Source: Burkholderia ubonensis
Lineage (GTDB): Bacteria; Pseudomonadota; Gammaproteobacteria; Burkholderiales; Burkholderiaceae
Assembly: GCF_001718695.1 (NCBI RefSeq)
Contig: NZ_CP013422.1
Coordinates: forward strand, 1,922,001 to 1,986,000
Length of the DNA: 64,000 nucleotides
Direction: 5' to 3'
Part shown: positions 1 through 13,358 of the stretch, piece after piece
Layout of the letters: each line of letters opens with the position of its first letter
Position numbering within the stretch: position 1 is the stretch's first letter
Notes under the pieces: generated by a model
Told to the model about the DNA's origin: nothing
Database searches by the model: none
The model's input: only the letters and a program-made list of their open reading frames with translations
Made by a program: the position numbers and the translations under genes

Positions 1-1110
<1,110 letters not shown>

Positions 1111-1284
1111 AAACCTGTTACTGTTTTCGGTTCCGCAGAACCGGTCGCTCACTCAAAGCTGACAGGAATATGAATTGCTTCATAAACCTGACTTACTTTA
1201 GTGTGAGACTCTTGATACTTTTGCCAATCCGATCTGACGATCGGCTCGCTTCGATCAAGCGCCCACACTTATCGGCTGTTAATT

Positions 1285-1295
1285 TTTAAAGAGCA
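1285..1295 (-). promoter_or_regulatory. rRNA leader boxA (antitermination)
   Basis: On the minus strand this reads TGCTCTTTAAA, matching the boxA consensus that NusB/S10 binds in rrn leaders. It lies about 175 nt upstream of the mature 16S 5' end and about 60 nt downstream of the promoter, the usual arrangement. Confidence 0.85.
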
Positions 1296-1354
1296 TTTCT
1301 GCGAGAACTTCGTCTTTCCCAGCAGCGCTGCGTTGTCAGCAGCAGAGAAGAGAG

Positions 1355-1383
1355 ATTATGAACCGTCTTTCTTCACTCGTCAA
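1355..1383 (-). promoter_or_regulatory. rrn promoter (sigma-70 type)
   Basis: On the minus strand there is TTGACG (1378-1383), a 17-nt spacer, then CATAAT (1355-1360), close to consensus with ideal spacing. It is followed by the boxA leader and the 16S gene. Transcription should begin near 1348. No second promoter or UP element could be assigned with confidence in 1384-1560. Confidence 0.8.
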
Positions 1384-1560
1384 CAACTTTTTGAACTGCT
1401 TCGTTGTGACGGTGAGGGGTTCAGCTTCGTGTGCACCTGGGTCACCACATCCACCCAACCGCACCGCTTCCCTTCTTCCTTCCGCGCCGCGTTGCCGTCA
1501 GCGCGAAAGAGGCGTGATTCTATGCAGCTCACGGCAATCGCGCAAGGGGTTTCGTGAAAT

Positions 1561-1600
1561 ATATAAAGCCCCGCACGCTGCCGCGTGCGGGGCTTTATAT
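1561..1600 (-). terminator. Hairpin terminator after the phosphonate operon
   Basis: Two perfect 18-bp arms (1561-1578 and 1583-1600) flank a 4-nt loop. The hairpin sits 17 nt beyond the stop of the last phosphonate gene and before the rrn promoter on the same strand. It should insulate the rRNA operon from upstream transcription. Confidence 0.75.
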
Positions 1601-1616
1601 ACAAACAGTCGAGCAG

Positions 1617-2173
1617 TCAGCCCGTCCGCGCCTGGCGGGCCACGATCTCCATATAGTGATCGAGATCCGGCGTCACCTTCCCTTCCACCTTCGCCATATC
1701 GTCCCAGCGGCGCAGGCGCAGCGCGTCCTCCGCGAACGGGCGCAGCAGGAACGCCGCGGCCTCCTCCTCGCTGAAGATCCCGCCCTGCAATGCGAGGCTG
1801 CGCACCGAGTCCGGCGACAGGCTCTCGAAGTAGCCGGCGTCCGTCCGGCAAAGGCAGCGCTTGGCATCGACATGCAGCCGGATCGGATCGAGCACCGCGT
1901 CCGGCAACAGCGGCCGCAGGAACGGCAATACGTAATATTGATGGAGATCGTCGATGCCGCGCGCGCTCGGCGTCTCCCCCTGACGGTTCAGCAGATGCCC
2001 AAGGTCGTGCAGGAACGCCGCCGCGACCAGCGCGTCGTCCGCGCCCGCCTCCTCCGCCAGCAAGCCGCTCTGCAGCGCATGCTCGAGCTGCGTGACCGGC
2101 TCCCCGCTATAGGCCACATGGCCATGCTCGCGGTACAGGCCGCGAATCTCCTCAAGCGTCAACGCCATTTCCG

Positions 2174-2177
<4 letters not shown>
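1617..2177 (-). CDS. PhnZ-like HD-domain oxygenase, phosphonate-operon type
   Basis: A 186-residue HD-domain protein of the type found in phosphonate degradation operons. Visible residues are Tyr23 and Glu26 (YSGE), His33, His57-Asp58, His61, His79, His102, Lys106 and Asp159/160. Their spacing follows the diiron oxygenase PhnZ almost one for one. PhnZ oxidatively cleaves 2-amino-1-hydroxyethylphosphonate to glycine and phosphate. The start overlaps the phnY stop as ATGA, so it is translationally coupled and last in the operon. The 2-oxoglutarate dioxygenase that normally makes the PhnZ substrate is not encoded here, so the substrate is unknown; a related hydroxyphosphonate is an inference. 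Confidence 0.8.
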
Positions 2178-5781
<3,604 letters not shown>

Positions 5782-5792
<11 letters not shown>

Positions 5793-6705
5793 CGCGCGTC
5801 CCTCCCGTTGCGCGCCGGTTCACCCGGCGATAGACCGCATACAGCGCCAGCGACAGCGCGAGCATCGCGACCGCGCCGGCCGACGCGGTCGGCAGGTCGA
5901 GATCGACGGTCGCGCTGCTGTAGATCGCGACCGGCAGCGTGACGAGCTTGGCGCTGCCGAGCACGAGCAGGATCCCGAATTCGTTCAGCGTCAGCAGGAA
6001 GCACAGCACGGTGCCGGCCGCGATCCCGGGCCACGCGATCGGCAGCACGACGCGCCGCGCGAGCATCCAGCCCGACGCGCCGAGGCTGCGCGCCGCTTCG
6101 ATCAGGCGCAGGTCGAGCGTCGCGAACGACGCGAGCGTCGGCCGCACGACGAACGGCGTGTAGAACACGGTCTGCGCGAGGATCACGCCGCCGAAGCCGA
6201 ACAGGAAATCGAGCGGCGGCTGGTCGAGATGGAACGCCTGCTGCAGCGCGATGCTGACCGAGCCCTGCGAGCCGTACAGGAAGATCAGCGTGAACGCGAC
6301 GAGAAACGAAGGAAACGCGACGTACAGCTCCAGGAAGCGCGTGACGAGCGACGCGCCCGGAAACGGCCGGAAGAACAGCAGCGCGGCGAGCAGCACGCCG
6401 AGCACCGACGCGGTGCCGGCGCTCGCGAACAGCACGCCGAGCGTCGTCAGCAGCACGTTGCGCGTGTCGGGATTGCCGAAGAAGTTCCGGTACGCGGCGA
6501 AGCTCAGCCCGTGATCGCCGGTCAGGCTCAGCAGCACGAGCCGCACGAGCGGATAGACGACGAGCGGGCCGAGCACGACGACCGCGAGCAGGATCAGGTG
6601 CCAGTCGCCGGCGCGCCGGCGGCGCTTCGCGGCGGCAGCATGGGCGGCGGCCGACGCGAGCGCCTTTGGCGGCAGCGCGGCGTCAGGGCTCGATAAGGAC
6701 GACAT
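5782..6705 (-). CDS. phnU: 2-aminoethylphosphonate ABC importer permease (first)
   Basis: A 307-residue permease with a long Ala-rich cytoplasmic N-terminus, then a hydrophobic segment near 35-60 and about five more. The EAA loop is EAARSLGASGWMLARRVVLP. The ATG at 6705 is preferred over one nine codons upstream because it is the first to give the family-like N-terminus. It still overlaps the ATPase gene by 23 nt, consistent with tight coupling. It forms the membrane channel with PhnV. Confidence 0.86.
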
Positions 6706-7786
6706 CGTCTGCCTCGCAATGCAGGGAAACACGCGCGCCGCGCTCGGGCGCCGCGCCGCGGCCGCGCTGCATCGTCACGCGCACCGGCTCGTCCGGCGCC
6801 GCGTCGACCACGACCGCGATCGACAGCTCCGCGCCCTGCCATTCGACCGATGCAACCGTGCCGTGCAGCCCGCCCGCCGCAAGCGGCCGGACGGTCAATT
6901 GCTCGGGACGCACGCATGCGACCCTGTCGCGCACGTCGTGGCGTGGATCGCCGAGCGGGAAGATCACGCGCGGCGGCAGCAGGTTCGCCGGGCCCAGGTA
7001 GCGCGCGACGTAGCCGTTGCGCGGCGTGTCGTAAAGCTGCTGCGGCGTGCCGAGCTGCGCGACGTGGCCGTCGCGCATCAGCAGCGCGCGGTCGGACAGC
7101 ACCAGCGCGTCGTCGCGGTCGTGCGTCACGCACACGACGGTCAGGTTCGGCAGGCGCTCGTGCAGCGCCTTCAGCTCGCTGCGCACCGACGCGCGCAGGT
7201 TCGCGTCGAGCGCGGACAGCGGCTCGTCGAGCAGCAGCACGTCGGGCTCGATCACGAGCGCGCGGGCGAGCGCAACGCGCTGCTGCATGCCGCCCGACAG
7301 TTGCGCCGGCAGGTGGTGGCCGGCGTCGCCGAGCTGGACGAGCTTCAGCGCGTCGGCGACGCGGCGCGTCACCTCGGCCGACGGCATCCGTCGCGCGCGC
7401 AGGCCGAATGCGACGTTCTCGAACACCGACAGGTGCGGGAACAGCGCGTAGTTCTGGAACAGCAGACCGAGGTTGCGCTTGTGCGGCGGCGCATAGGTCA
7501 GGTCGCGCCCGGCGACGGTCAACGTGCCGGTCAGGCCGTCGGCCTTCACGAACCCGGCGATGAAGCGCAGCAGCGTGGTCTTGCCGCAGCCGCTCTTGCC
7601 GAGCACGGTCAGAAATTCGCCGGCGCCGATCGACAGCGTCAGATCGTCCAGCACCGTGCGCGCGCCGTAGCGCACGCTCAGGTGCTCGATCTGCACGCCG
7701 CCCGGCGCGCCGGACCGCAGCGTCGCATGCGGCTCGGCGGCGCCGAATGCGCCGGGATGGGTCATGGCGGTATCCACCGGTTTCAT
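6683..7786 (-). CDS. phnT: 2-aminoethylphosphonate ABC importer ATPase
   Basis: A 367-residue ABC ATPase. Walker A (GKSGCGKT) is at 63-70, the Q-loop near 111, the signature LSGGMQQ at 163-169 and Walker B LLLDEP at 184-189, followed by VTHD. A C-terminal TOBE-like regulatory region follows from about 270. The N-terminus is about 20 residues longer than the core fold needs, so the internal ATG at 7765 is an alternative start. It energises PhnU/PhnV. Confidence 0.9.
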   Translation of the reverse strand: MKPVDTAMTHPGAFGAAEPHATLRSGAPGGVQIEHLSVRYGARTVLDDLTLSIGAGEFLTVLGKSGCGKTTLLRFIAGFVKADGLTGTLTVAGRDLTYAPPHKRNLGLLFQNYALFPHLSVFENVAFGLRARRMPSAEVTRRVADALKLVQLGDAGHHLPAQLSGGMQQRVALARALVIEPDVLLLDEPLSALDANLRASVRSELKALHERLPNLTVVCVTHDRDDALVLSDRALLMRDGHVAQLGTPQQLYDTPRNGYVARYLGPANLLPPRVIFPLGDPRHDVRDRVACVRPEQLTVRPLAAGGLHGTVASVEWQGAELSIAVVVDAAPDEPVRVTMQRGRGAAPERGARVSLHCEADDVVLIEP

Positions 7787-7826
7787 CCTTTCAATTGCAG
7801 GCGGAATGGCACGCGGCGTGCGCCGG

Positions 7827-8918
7827 TCACTTCGGCTTGACGACTTCGGTCTGCTTGCCCGAGCTGCCGATCACGTCCTTCTTCCAGCGCTCCAGCCACA
7901 CCGGCTTCTTCGCCATCACCTGGCTCCAGTCGACCGGGATCAGCTTCACGCCCGCGATCGCGCGCTTGACCGCCTCGCCGTTCTTGCCGGCGAGCGGCAC
8001 GTCGGTGCGGCCCGGGATGCCGTACATGTCCGGCACCTTCGCCTGCACTTCCGTCGACATCAGGTAGTCGATCAGCTTCTTGCCCGCGTCCTGGTTCGGG
8101 CCGCTCTTGATCAGGCCGATGCCGTACGGGAGCTGGAACGTCGTCGGCTGGTCGCCGTCCTTCGCCGCGAGGAAGATCGGCTTGATCGACAGGCCGCCGT
8201 GCTCGGCATCGTCGAGATCCATCTGCAGGTCGCCGTTCGCGAAGCTGATCTCGTTGCGCGACAGCAGCACGTTCAGGTAGCCCGTGCCCTTCGTGTGGAA
8301 CTTCACGCTCTGCGACAGCTTCGCGAGGTAGTCGAACGCCTTGTCCTCGCCCATCAGCGTGGTCGTCAGGATCAGCACCGCCATCCCGTCGCCGGCCGTG
8401 GCCGGGTTCGAGTACGCGACCTTGCCCGCGTAGTTCGGCGACAACAGGTCGGCGAACGTCTTCGGCTGCTGCTTGACGACTTCGGGGTTGATCGCGAACG
8501 AGAAATAGTTGTTCACGAACGTCGCCCAGCTGCCGTCTTCCGCCTTCGCGATCGCCGGCACGTTCTTGTAGTTGACGCTCTGGTACGGCTGCAGCAGGCC
8601 CATCTGGCCGGCTTGCTGGATGAACGGCGGCAGCGTGACGATCACGTCCGCCTTCGGCGAGTTCTTCTCGATGTTCGCGCGGTTGACGACTTCGCCGCTG
8701 CCCGCCGTGACGATGTTGACCTTCACGCCTTCCTTCTTCTCGAAGGCCGGCAGCACGTCGCGGTAGAGGTTTTCCAGGCCGTCCGCCGTGTACAGCACGA
8801 CCGCGTTCGCCGCGTGCGCCGACAGCGCGGCGCCTTGCAGCAGGCCGGCGGCGCAGGCAGCCAGCGCAAGCTTGCGGAACGCGCCGGCAGCGGCGCGCGA
8901 GGAATTCTGCAGTGTCAT
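7827..8918 (-). CDS. phnS: 2-aminoethylphosphonate-binding periplasmic protein
   Basis: A 363-residue extracellular solute-binding protein. A signal peptide ends at Ala-His-Ala near residue 36. The mature part starts with the VVLYTADGLENLY pattern typical of PhnS-like and iron(III)-type binding proteins. The start at 8918 has GGAG upstream; an earlier in-frame ATG lacks support. It is the first gene of the leftward phosphonate operon (phnS-T-U-V-A-Y-HD), transcribed away from phnW across a 316-bp intergenic region. Confidence 0.88.
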   Translation of the reverse strand: MTLQNSSRAAAGAFRKLALAACAAGLLQGAALSAHAANAVVLYTADGLENLYRDVLPAFEKKEGVKVNIVTAGSGEVVNRANIEKNSPKADVIVTLPPFIQQAGQMGLLQPYQSVNYKNVPAIAKAEDGSWATFVNNYFSFAINPEVVKQQPKTFADLLSPNYAGKVAYSNPATAGDGMAVLILTTTLMGEDKAFDYLAKLSQSVKFHTKGTGYLNVLLSRNEISFANGDLQMDLDDAEHGGLSIKPIFLAAKDGDQPTTFQLPYGIGLIKSGPNQDAGKKLIDYLMSTEVQAKVPDMYGIPGRTDVPLAGKNGEAVKRAIAGVKLIPVDWSQVMAKKPVWLERWKKDVIGSSGKQTEVVKPK

Positions 8919-8971
8919 CTCACTTCTCCGTAGACGGAACACCAAACGGCCGGGGCACGACCGGCTCTGTC

Positions 8972-9005
8972 GGCCAGAGTTGGCGCTTCAGCGCTTACTC
9001 TGGCC
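8972..9005. promoter_or_regulatory. 34-bp imperfect palindrome in the phnS/phnW intergenic region
   Basis: Outer arms GGCCAGAGT (8972-8980) and ACTCTGGCC (8997-9005) enclose inner arms GCGCT and AGCGC with a two-base mismatch between them. It lies 54-87 nt upstream of phnS and more than 200 nt upstream of phnW. It could be a regulator site or a structured phnS 5' leader. The rest of this 316-bp gap has no gene; clear -35/-10 boxes could not be fixed for either direction. Confidence 0.5.
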
Positions 9006-9234
9006 CCACGCAGAGCAGTAATTGGGGGCGAACCTCCAGCGGGCCCGCCTCGTCGCCGCCCGATCGGTGCTGGACCGATGCGGTTTCGTGCGGCAAGCGA
9101 AGGATCACAGCGTTCGATGACAAGCCCGTGACGACCGCCCAAAATTCCACAAAATGACATAATTTGCCACTAAGATGGCCGTCACCCGGAAACGCCACCC
9201 GGCGTTTCATCCGACCTGTGCTGGAGAAAAACCG

Positions 9235-10353
9235 ATGTCCGCCACCGCCCCGATCCTGCTCACCCCCGGCCCGCTCACCACGTCCGCCGCGACGCGCGAC
9301 GCGATGCAGCGCGACTGGGGCTCGTGGGATGCCGAATTCAATCGCCTGACCGAAAGCGTGTGCGCCGACCTCGTCGGCATCGCCCGCGGCGACGCCGAAT
9401 ACGTGTGCGTGCCGATGCAGGGCAGCGGCACGTTCGCGGTCGAAGCCGCGCTCGGCACGCTGGTGCCGCGCGACGGCGTCGTGCTCGTGCCGGACAACGG
9501 CGCGTATTGCGCGCGCATCCTGAAGATCCTCGGCCGGCTCGGGATCGAGGCGATCGCGCTGCCGTTCGGCGAGGCGTCCGCGGCCGATCCCGCGGCGATC
9601 GACGCGGCGTTCGCGCGCGACCCGCGCATCACTCACGTCGCGCTGGTGCATCTCGAGACGAGCGCCGGCATCCTGAATCCGCTCGACGAGATCGCCGCGT
9701 GCTGCCGGCGGCATGGCAAGCGGCTGATCGTCGATGCGATGAGCTCGTTCGGCGCGCTGCCGATCACGCTCGACGGCAGCGGCGTCGACGCGCTGGTCTC
9801 GGCCAGCGGCAAATGCCTGGAAGGCGTGCCGGGGATGGGGTTCGTGATCGTGCGGCGCGACGCGCTGGACGCCTGCGAAGGCCGCTCGCCGTCGCTCGCG
9901 CTCGACCTGCACGACCAGTACGCGTACCTGCGCAAGACCGGCCAGTGGCGCTTCACGCCGCCGACGCACGTGGCCGCCGCGCTGCGCGTGGCGCTCGACC
10001 AGTTTCTCGCCGAGGGAGGCCAGCCCGCGCGCGGCGCGCGCTATGCGGAGAATTGCAGGACGCTGGTCGACGCGATGCATGCGCTCGGCTTCGAGCCGAT
10101 CCTCGACGCGCGCGTGCAGGCGCCGGTGATCGTGACGTTCCATGCGCCGGACGATCCGGCATACGACTTCAAGCGCTTCTACGACGCGGTGCGCGACGCC
10201 GGCTTCATCCTCTATCCGGGCAAGCTCACGCAGCTGGAGACGTTCCGCGTCGGCTGCATCGGCGCGATCGACGCCGACGACGTCCGGCGCGCGGTCGCCG
10301 CGATCGCGCACGCGATCGAGACGCTCGGCATCGCGCTGCGCCGCGCGTCATGA
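9235..10353 (+). CDS. phnW: 2-aminoethylphosphonate-pyruvate transaminase
   Basis: A 372-residue fold-type I PLP enzyme converting 2-aminoethylphosphonate and pyruvate to phosphonoacetaldehyde and alanine. The PLP lysine is Lys193 in SASGKCLEG; the preceding VDAMSSFGA at about 166-174 and the N-terminal LLTPGPLT motif are typical of PhnW. The ATG at 9235 follows GGAGA at good spacing. It is divergent from phnS, so importer and first catabolic enzyme share an intergenic control region. No phosphonatase (phnX) is present; the product is handled by PhnY and PhnA. Confidence 0.94.
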   Translation: MSATAPILLTPGPLTTSAATRDAMQRDWGSWDAEFNRLTESVCADLVGIARGDAEYVCVPMQGSGTFAVEAALGTLVPRDGVVLVPDNGAYCARILKILGRLGIEAIALPFGEASAADPAAIDAAFARDPRITHVALVHLETSAGILNPLDEIAACCRRHGKRLIVDAMSSFGALPITLDGSGVDALVSASGKCLEGVPGMGFVIVRRDALDACEGRSPSLALDLHDQYAYLRKTGQWRFTPPTHVAAALRVALDQFLAEGGQPARGARYAENCRTLVDAMHALGFEPILDARVQAPVIVTFHAPDDPAYDFKRFYDAVRDAGFILYPGKLTQLETFRVGCIGAIDADDVRRAVAAIAHAIETLGIALRRAS

Positions 10354-10362
10354 ACGAAAAAA

Positions 10363-10391
10363 GGGCCCGGCGGGTTGCTCCCGCCGGGCCC
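10363..10391. terminator. Bidirectional terminator between phnW and the MFS gene
   Basis: Perfect 12-bp GC arms (10363-10374, 10380-10391) with a 5-nt loop sit between two converging genes. The six A residues just before the first arm act as a U-tract for leftward transcripts from the MFS gene. Confidence 0.75.
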
Positions 10392-10416
10392 GAGGTCCTG
10401 CCGCCGCGTGCCTGCG

Positions 10417-11757
10417 TTACAGCACGATCCGCTTGATGTCGCCGACGACGAAGATGTACGACGCCGCGCCGATCAGCGCGATCACGCCGATGAACACCAG
10501 CGCGCCGACGAACGAGCCGGTCGATGCGACGATGAAGCCGACGACGAGCGGCGTGATGATGCCGGCGAGGTTCGCCGCGAAGTTGAAGATGCCGCCCGTC
10601 ACGCCGAGCAGGCCGTCCGGCGCGATGTCGGACACGAGCGCCCAGCCGAGCGCGGCCATCCCCTGCGCGAAGAACGCGACCGACATGATCGCGATCACGG
10701 CCTCGTTGCTCTGCACGTAGTTCGCGAGAATGATCGTCGACGCGAGCAGCAGGCCCGCGATGATCGGCAGCTTGCGCGCGAGGTTCGCGGACTTTCCGCG
10801 GCGCAGCAGCCAGTCGGAGAAAATGCCGCCGAACATCACGCCGACCGACGCGGCGATGAACGGCATCACCGCGAAGAAGCCGATCTTCAGCCAGCCCATG
10901 TGGCGCTCGGTGGCGAGATAGGTCGGGAACCAGGTCAGGAAGAACACGAGCGTCGAGTTGCCGGCGAACTGGCCGAGGCAGATGCCCGCGAGCTGGCGCT
11001 TCTTCAGCAGCTGGCCGGCCATGCGCCAGCTGAATTTCGCCTGCTCGGGCCGGTCGTTCTTCTTCGCGCCGTGCGCGAGGCCGCCGCCCGCTTCGATGAA
11101 CTCGATCTCCTCCTTGTTCGCGCCCGGATGGTTGTGCGGCTCGTGATAGAGCTTCCACCAGACGAAACCGAACGCGATGCCGACGCCGCCGACGACCCAG
11201 AACAGCGAGCGCCAGCCGAACGCGCCCATCAGCGCGAACAGCACCGGGCTGAAGAACGCGAGGCCGATGTACTCGCCGACCGTGTAGGTGCCGGTCGCCA
11301 TCGCGCGCTCGTTCTGCGGGAACCACGTCGCGACCACCCGGCTGTTGGTCGGGAAGCACGGCGCTTCCGTGATGCCGAGGCCGAGGCGGCACGCGAACAG
11401 CGTCGCGACGCCGGGCACGAAGCCCTGCAGCAGCGTGCACAGCGACCACAGCGTCATCGACCAGTAATAGGTGATCTTGCTGCCGAAGCGGTCGAGAAAG
11501 AGGCCGCCCGGCACCTGCATCGCGGCGTAGGTCCATGAGAACGCGGAGAACATGATGCCCATCACCGCCGCGTTGATGCCGAGCTCCTTGGTGAGCTGCG
11601 GCGCGGCCACCCCCAGCACGGTGCGGTCGAGGTAGTTGATCATCGTGCCGATCGCGAGCAGCGCGAGAATCTTGTAGCGCGCCGACGTGCGCCGGACCGT
11701 GCCGGCTGCCTGCGCCGGACGCGCCGGCGCATGGTTGGTGTGGGTGGTGTGCTGCAT
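10417..11757 (-). CDS. MFS transporter, ACS family (probable quinate/shikimate uptake)
   Basis: A 446-residue, 12-TM major facilitator of the anion:cation symporter family. It shows the NYLDRTVLGVAAP motif in TM1 and the RLGLGITEAPCFP motif near TM4-5, both typical of ACS carboxylate/hexuronate carriers. The start at 11757 follows AGGAGA. It lies downstream of shikimate dehydrogenase and dehydroquinase genes on the same strand, so quinate, shikimate or dehydroshikimate is the likely cargo. The substrate is inferred from context only. Confidence 0.85.
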   Translation of the reverse strand: MQHTTHTNHAPARPAQAAGTVRRTSARYKILALLAIGTMINYLDRTVLGVAAPQLTKELGINAAVMGIMFSAFSWTYAAMQVPGGLFLDRFGSKITYYWSMTLWSLCTLLQGFVPGVATLFACRLGLGITEAPCFPTNSRVVATWFPQNERAMATGTYTVGEYIGLAFFSPVLFALMGAFGWRSLFWVVGGVGIAFGFVWWKLYHEPHNHPGANKEEIEFIEAGGGLAHGAKKNDRPEQAKFSWRMAGQLLKKRQLAGICLGQFAGNSTLVFFLTWFPTYLATERHMGWLKIGFFAVMPFIAASVGVMFGGIFSDWLLRRGKSANLARKLPIIAGLLLASTIILANYVQSNEAVIAIMSVAFFAQGMAALGWALVSDIAPDGLLGVTGGIFNFAANLAGIITPLVVGFIVASTGSFVGALVFIGVIALIGAASYIFVVGDIKRIVL

Positions 11758-11798
11758 GGTCGTCTCCTGGTCTCGTCTTTCTCTGGATCTATCGAGGG

Positions 11799-12653
11799 TC
11801 AGCGCGCAACGAGCGCCTGAAAGTGGTCGAACATCCGCTCGGCGTCGGGCGTGCGTCCGGTGAAGATCTCGAACGCGTCGACGGCCTGGTAGACCGCCAT
11901 TCCGCCGCCCGGCAGCGTCGCGCAGCCCGCCGCGCGCGCCGCCCGGATCAGCTCGGTTTCGAGCGGGAAGTACACGATGTCGGCAACCCACATCCCCGCG
12001 CGCAGCAGCTCGGCCGGCAGCGGCAGGCCCGGATGCTTCGCCATGCCGGTCGGCGTCGCGTGGATCAGGCCGGTCGCGGCGCGCATCGCGCTCGCGAGAT
12101 CGTCGCCCTGCGTCACTTTCGCGGCCGGGAAGCGCTGCTGCAGTTCGTCGGCGAGCGCGCGGGAGCGCGACGCGTCGACGTCGAAGATCGCCAGCTCAGC
12201 CGCGCCCATCTGCAGCGCCGCATGCGCGACGGCGGCCCCGGCGCCGCCCGCGCCGAGCTGGACGACACGTTCGAGCGATGCGCCCGGCAGCCCGCGCCGG
12301 AACGACTTCGCGAAGCCCGACCAGTCGGTGTTGTGGCCGATCCGCTTGCCGTCCTTGAACAGCACGGTGTTGACCGCGCCGAGCGCGCGCGCGTCGTCGG
12401 ACAGCGCGTCGAGGTGCTCGATCACGCGCTGCTTGCACGGGTGCGTGATGTTCAGGCCCGTAAAGCCCATCTGCTCGGCGGCCGCGAGCAGTTGCGGCAG
12501 CGCGTCGGCGGTCAGGCCGAGCACGTCGAGGTCGATGCGCCGGTACACATAGCCGAATCCCTGGCGGAATCCTTCTTCCTCATGCATCGCGGGAGACAGC
12601 GAACCGCCGATGCCCTGGCCGATCAGGCCGATCAGAAAGGACGGGCGGCTCAT
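11799..12653 (-). CDS. Shikimate/quinate dehydrogenase (AroE family)
   Basis: A 284-residue AroE-family protein. The substrate-binding N-domain has SLSPAMHE near 18-25 and NITHPCKQ near 68-75, where the family Lys is replaced in context by the Cys-Lys pair. The NAD(P)-binding motif GAGGAGAAV is near 134-142. The start overlaps the aroQ stop by ATGA. Position in a quinate operon with an importer and a dehydroshikimate dehydratase argues for a catabolic role, oxidising quinate/shikimate, rather than aromatic amino acid synthesis. Cofactor preference cannot be read securely. Confidence 0.87.
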   Translation of the reverse strand: MSRPSFLIGLIGQGIGGSLSPAMHEEEGFRQGFGYVYRRIDLDVLGLTADALPQLLAAAEQMGFTGLNITHPCKQRVIEHLDALSDDARALGAVNTVLFKDGKRIGHNTDWSGFAKSFRRGLPGASLERVVQLGAGGAGAAVAHAALQMGAAELAIFDVDASRSRALADELQQRFPAAKVTQGDDLASAMRAATGLIHATPTGMAKHPGLPLPAELLRAGMWVADIVYFPLETELIRAARAAGCATLPGGGMAVYQAVDAFEIFTGRTPDAERMFDHFQALVAR

Positions 12654-13105
12654 CGCGCGGCTCCTTGCGAAAGAATGGTGGACATGCGCTGCAGCGCGAA
12701 CACGTAGCCTTCGGTGCCGCAGCCGCAGATCACGGCTTCGGCGATCGCCGACACGTACGAGTGGTGGCGGAACGGCTCGCGGCGGTGCACGTTCGAGATG
12801 TGGACCTCGATCACCGGCTTCGCGATCGCCGACAGCGCATCGGCCAGCGCGACCGACGTGTGCGTGTACGCGGCCGGGTTGATCACGACGCCGTCCGTGT
12901 CGTGGCGCGCCGCGTGCAGCCAGTCGATCAGCTGGTGCTCGGCGTTCGATTGGCGAAAGTCGATCTCCAGCCCGAGCGTATCCGCCGCGGCGCGGCAGCG
13001 CTGCTCGAGGTCGGCGAGCGTTTCCGCGCCGTAGATGTGGGGTTCACGCGTCCCCAGCAGATTCAGGTTCGGGCCGTTCAGCACCAGGACCTTGCGCTTG
13101 CTCAT
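12650..13105 (-). CDS. aroQ: Type II 3-dehydroquinate dehydratase
   Basis: A 151-residue type II dehydroquinase, the usual length for this dodecameric enzyme. [12 protein letters not shown] is at 9-20, catalytic Tyr25 lies in [13 protein letters not shown] near 77-85, and HISNVHRRE near 102-110. It interconverts 3-dehydroquinate and 3-dehydroshikimate. As first gene of the leftward operon with the AroE-like enzyme and transporter, it likely serves quinate breakdown. Confidence 0.93.
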   Translation of the reverse strand: MSKRKVLVLNGPNLNLLGTREPHIYGAETLADLEQRCRAAADTLGLEIDFRQSNAEHQLIDWLHAARHDTDGVVINPAAYTHTSVALADALSAIAKPVIEVHISNVHRREPFRHHSYVSAIAEAVICGCGTEGYVFALQRMSTILSQGAAR

Positions 13106-13221
13106 GTCAGGCTCCGAAAAGGGGGGCTCATCACTACGCGACTTCGCCCCCTCACGTCAAGATTCGACGCTAGTGTGCGCTTGCGAAAGCGCAAAGTCTT
13201 TTCGGGTTTTCGCTAATTTGT

Positions 13222-13244
13222 ACCAACTAGTTAGTTTGTATAAT
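13222..13244 (+). promoter_or_regulatory. quiC promoter -10 with overlapping operator-like palindrome
   Basis: A TATAAT box is at 13239-13244. Immediately upstream, 13222-13235 reads ACCAACTAGTTAGT, a 14-bp palindrome around AACTAGTT with one mismatched pair, resembling TetR/AcrR-type operators. It lies in the divergent aroQ/quiC intergenic space, so it could control both directions. The -35 is not clear. No regulator gene is adjacent. Confidence 0.5.
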
Positions 13245-13358
13245 CCGCTACATCAGCCTAGTAAATTGGGGATATGGCGCGCCCCTATGACTCCACGACT
13301 GGTTCATTCAGGGCCAGTCCGGCCGGCGCCGCCCCCCGCTCATCCGCAGGATTCGCCC

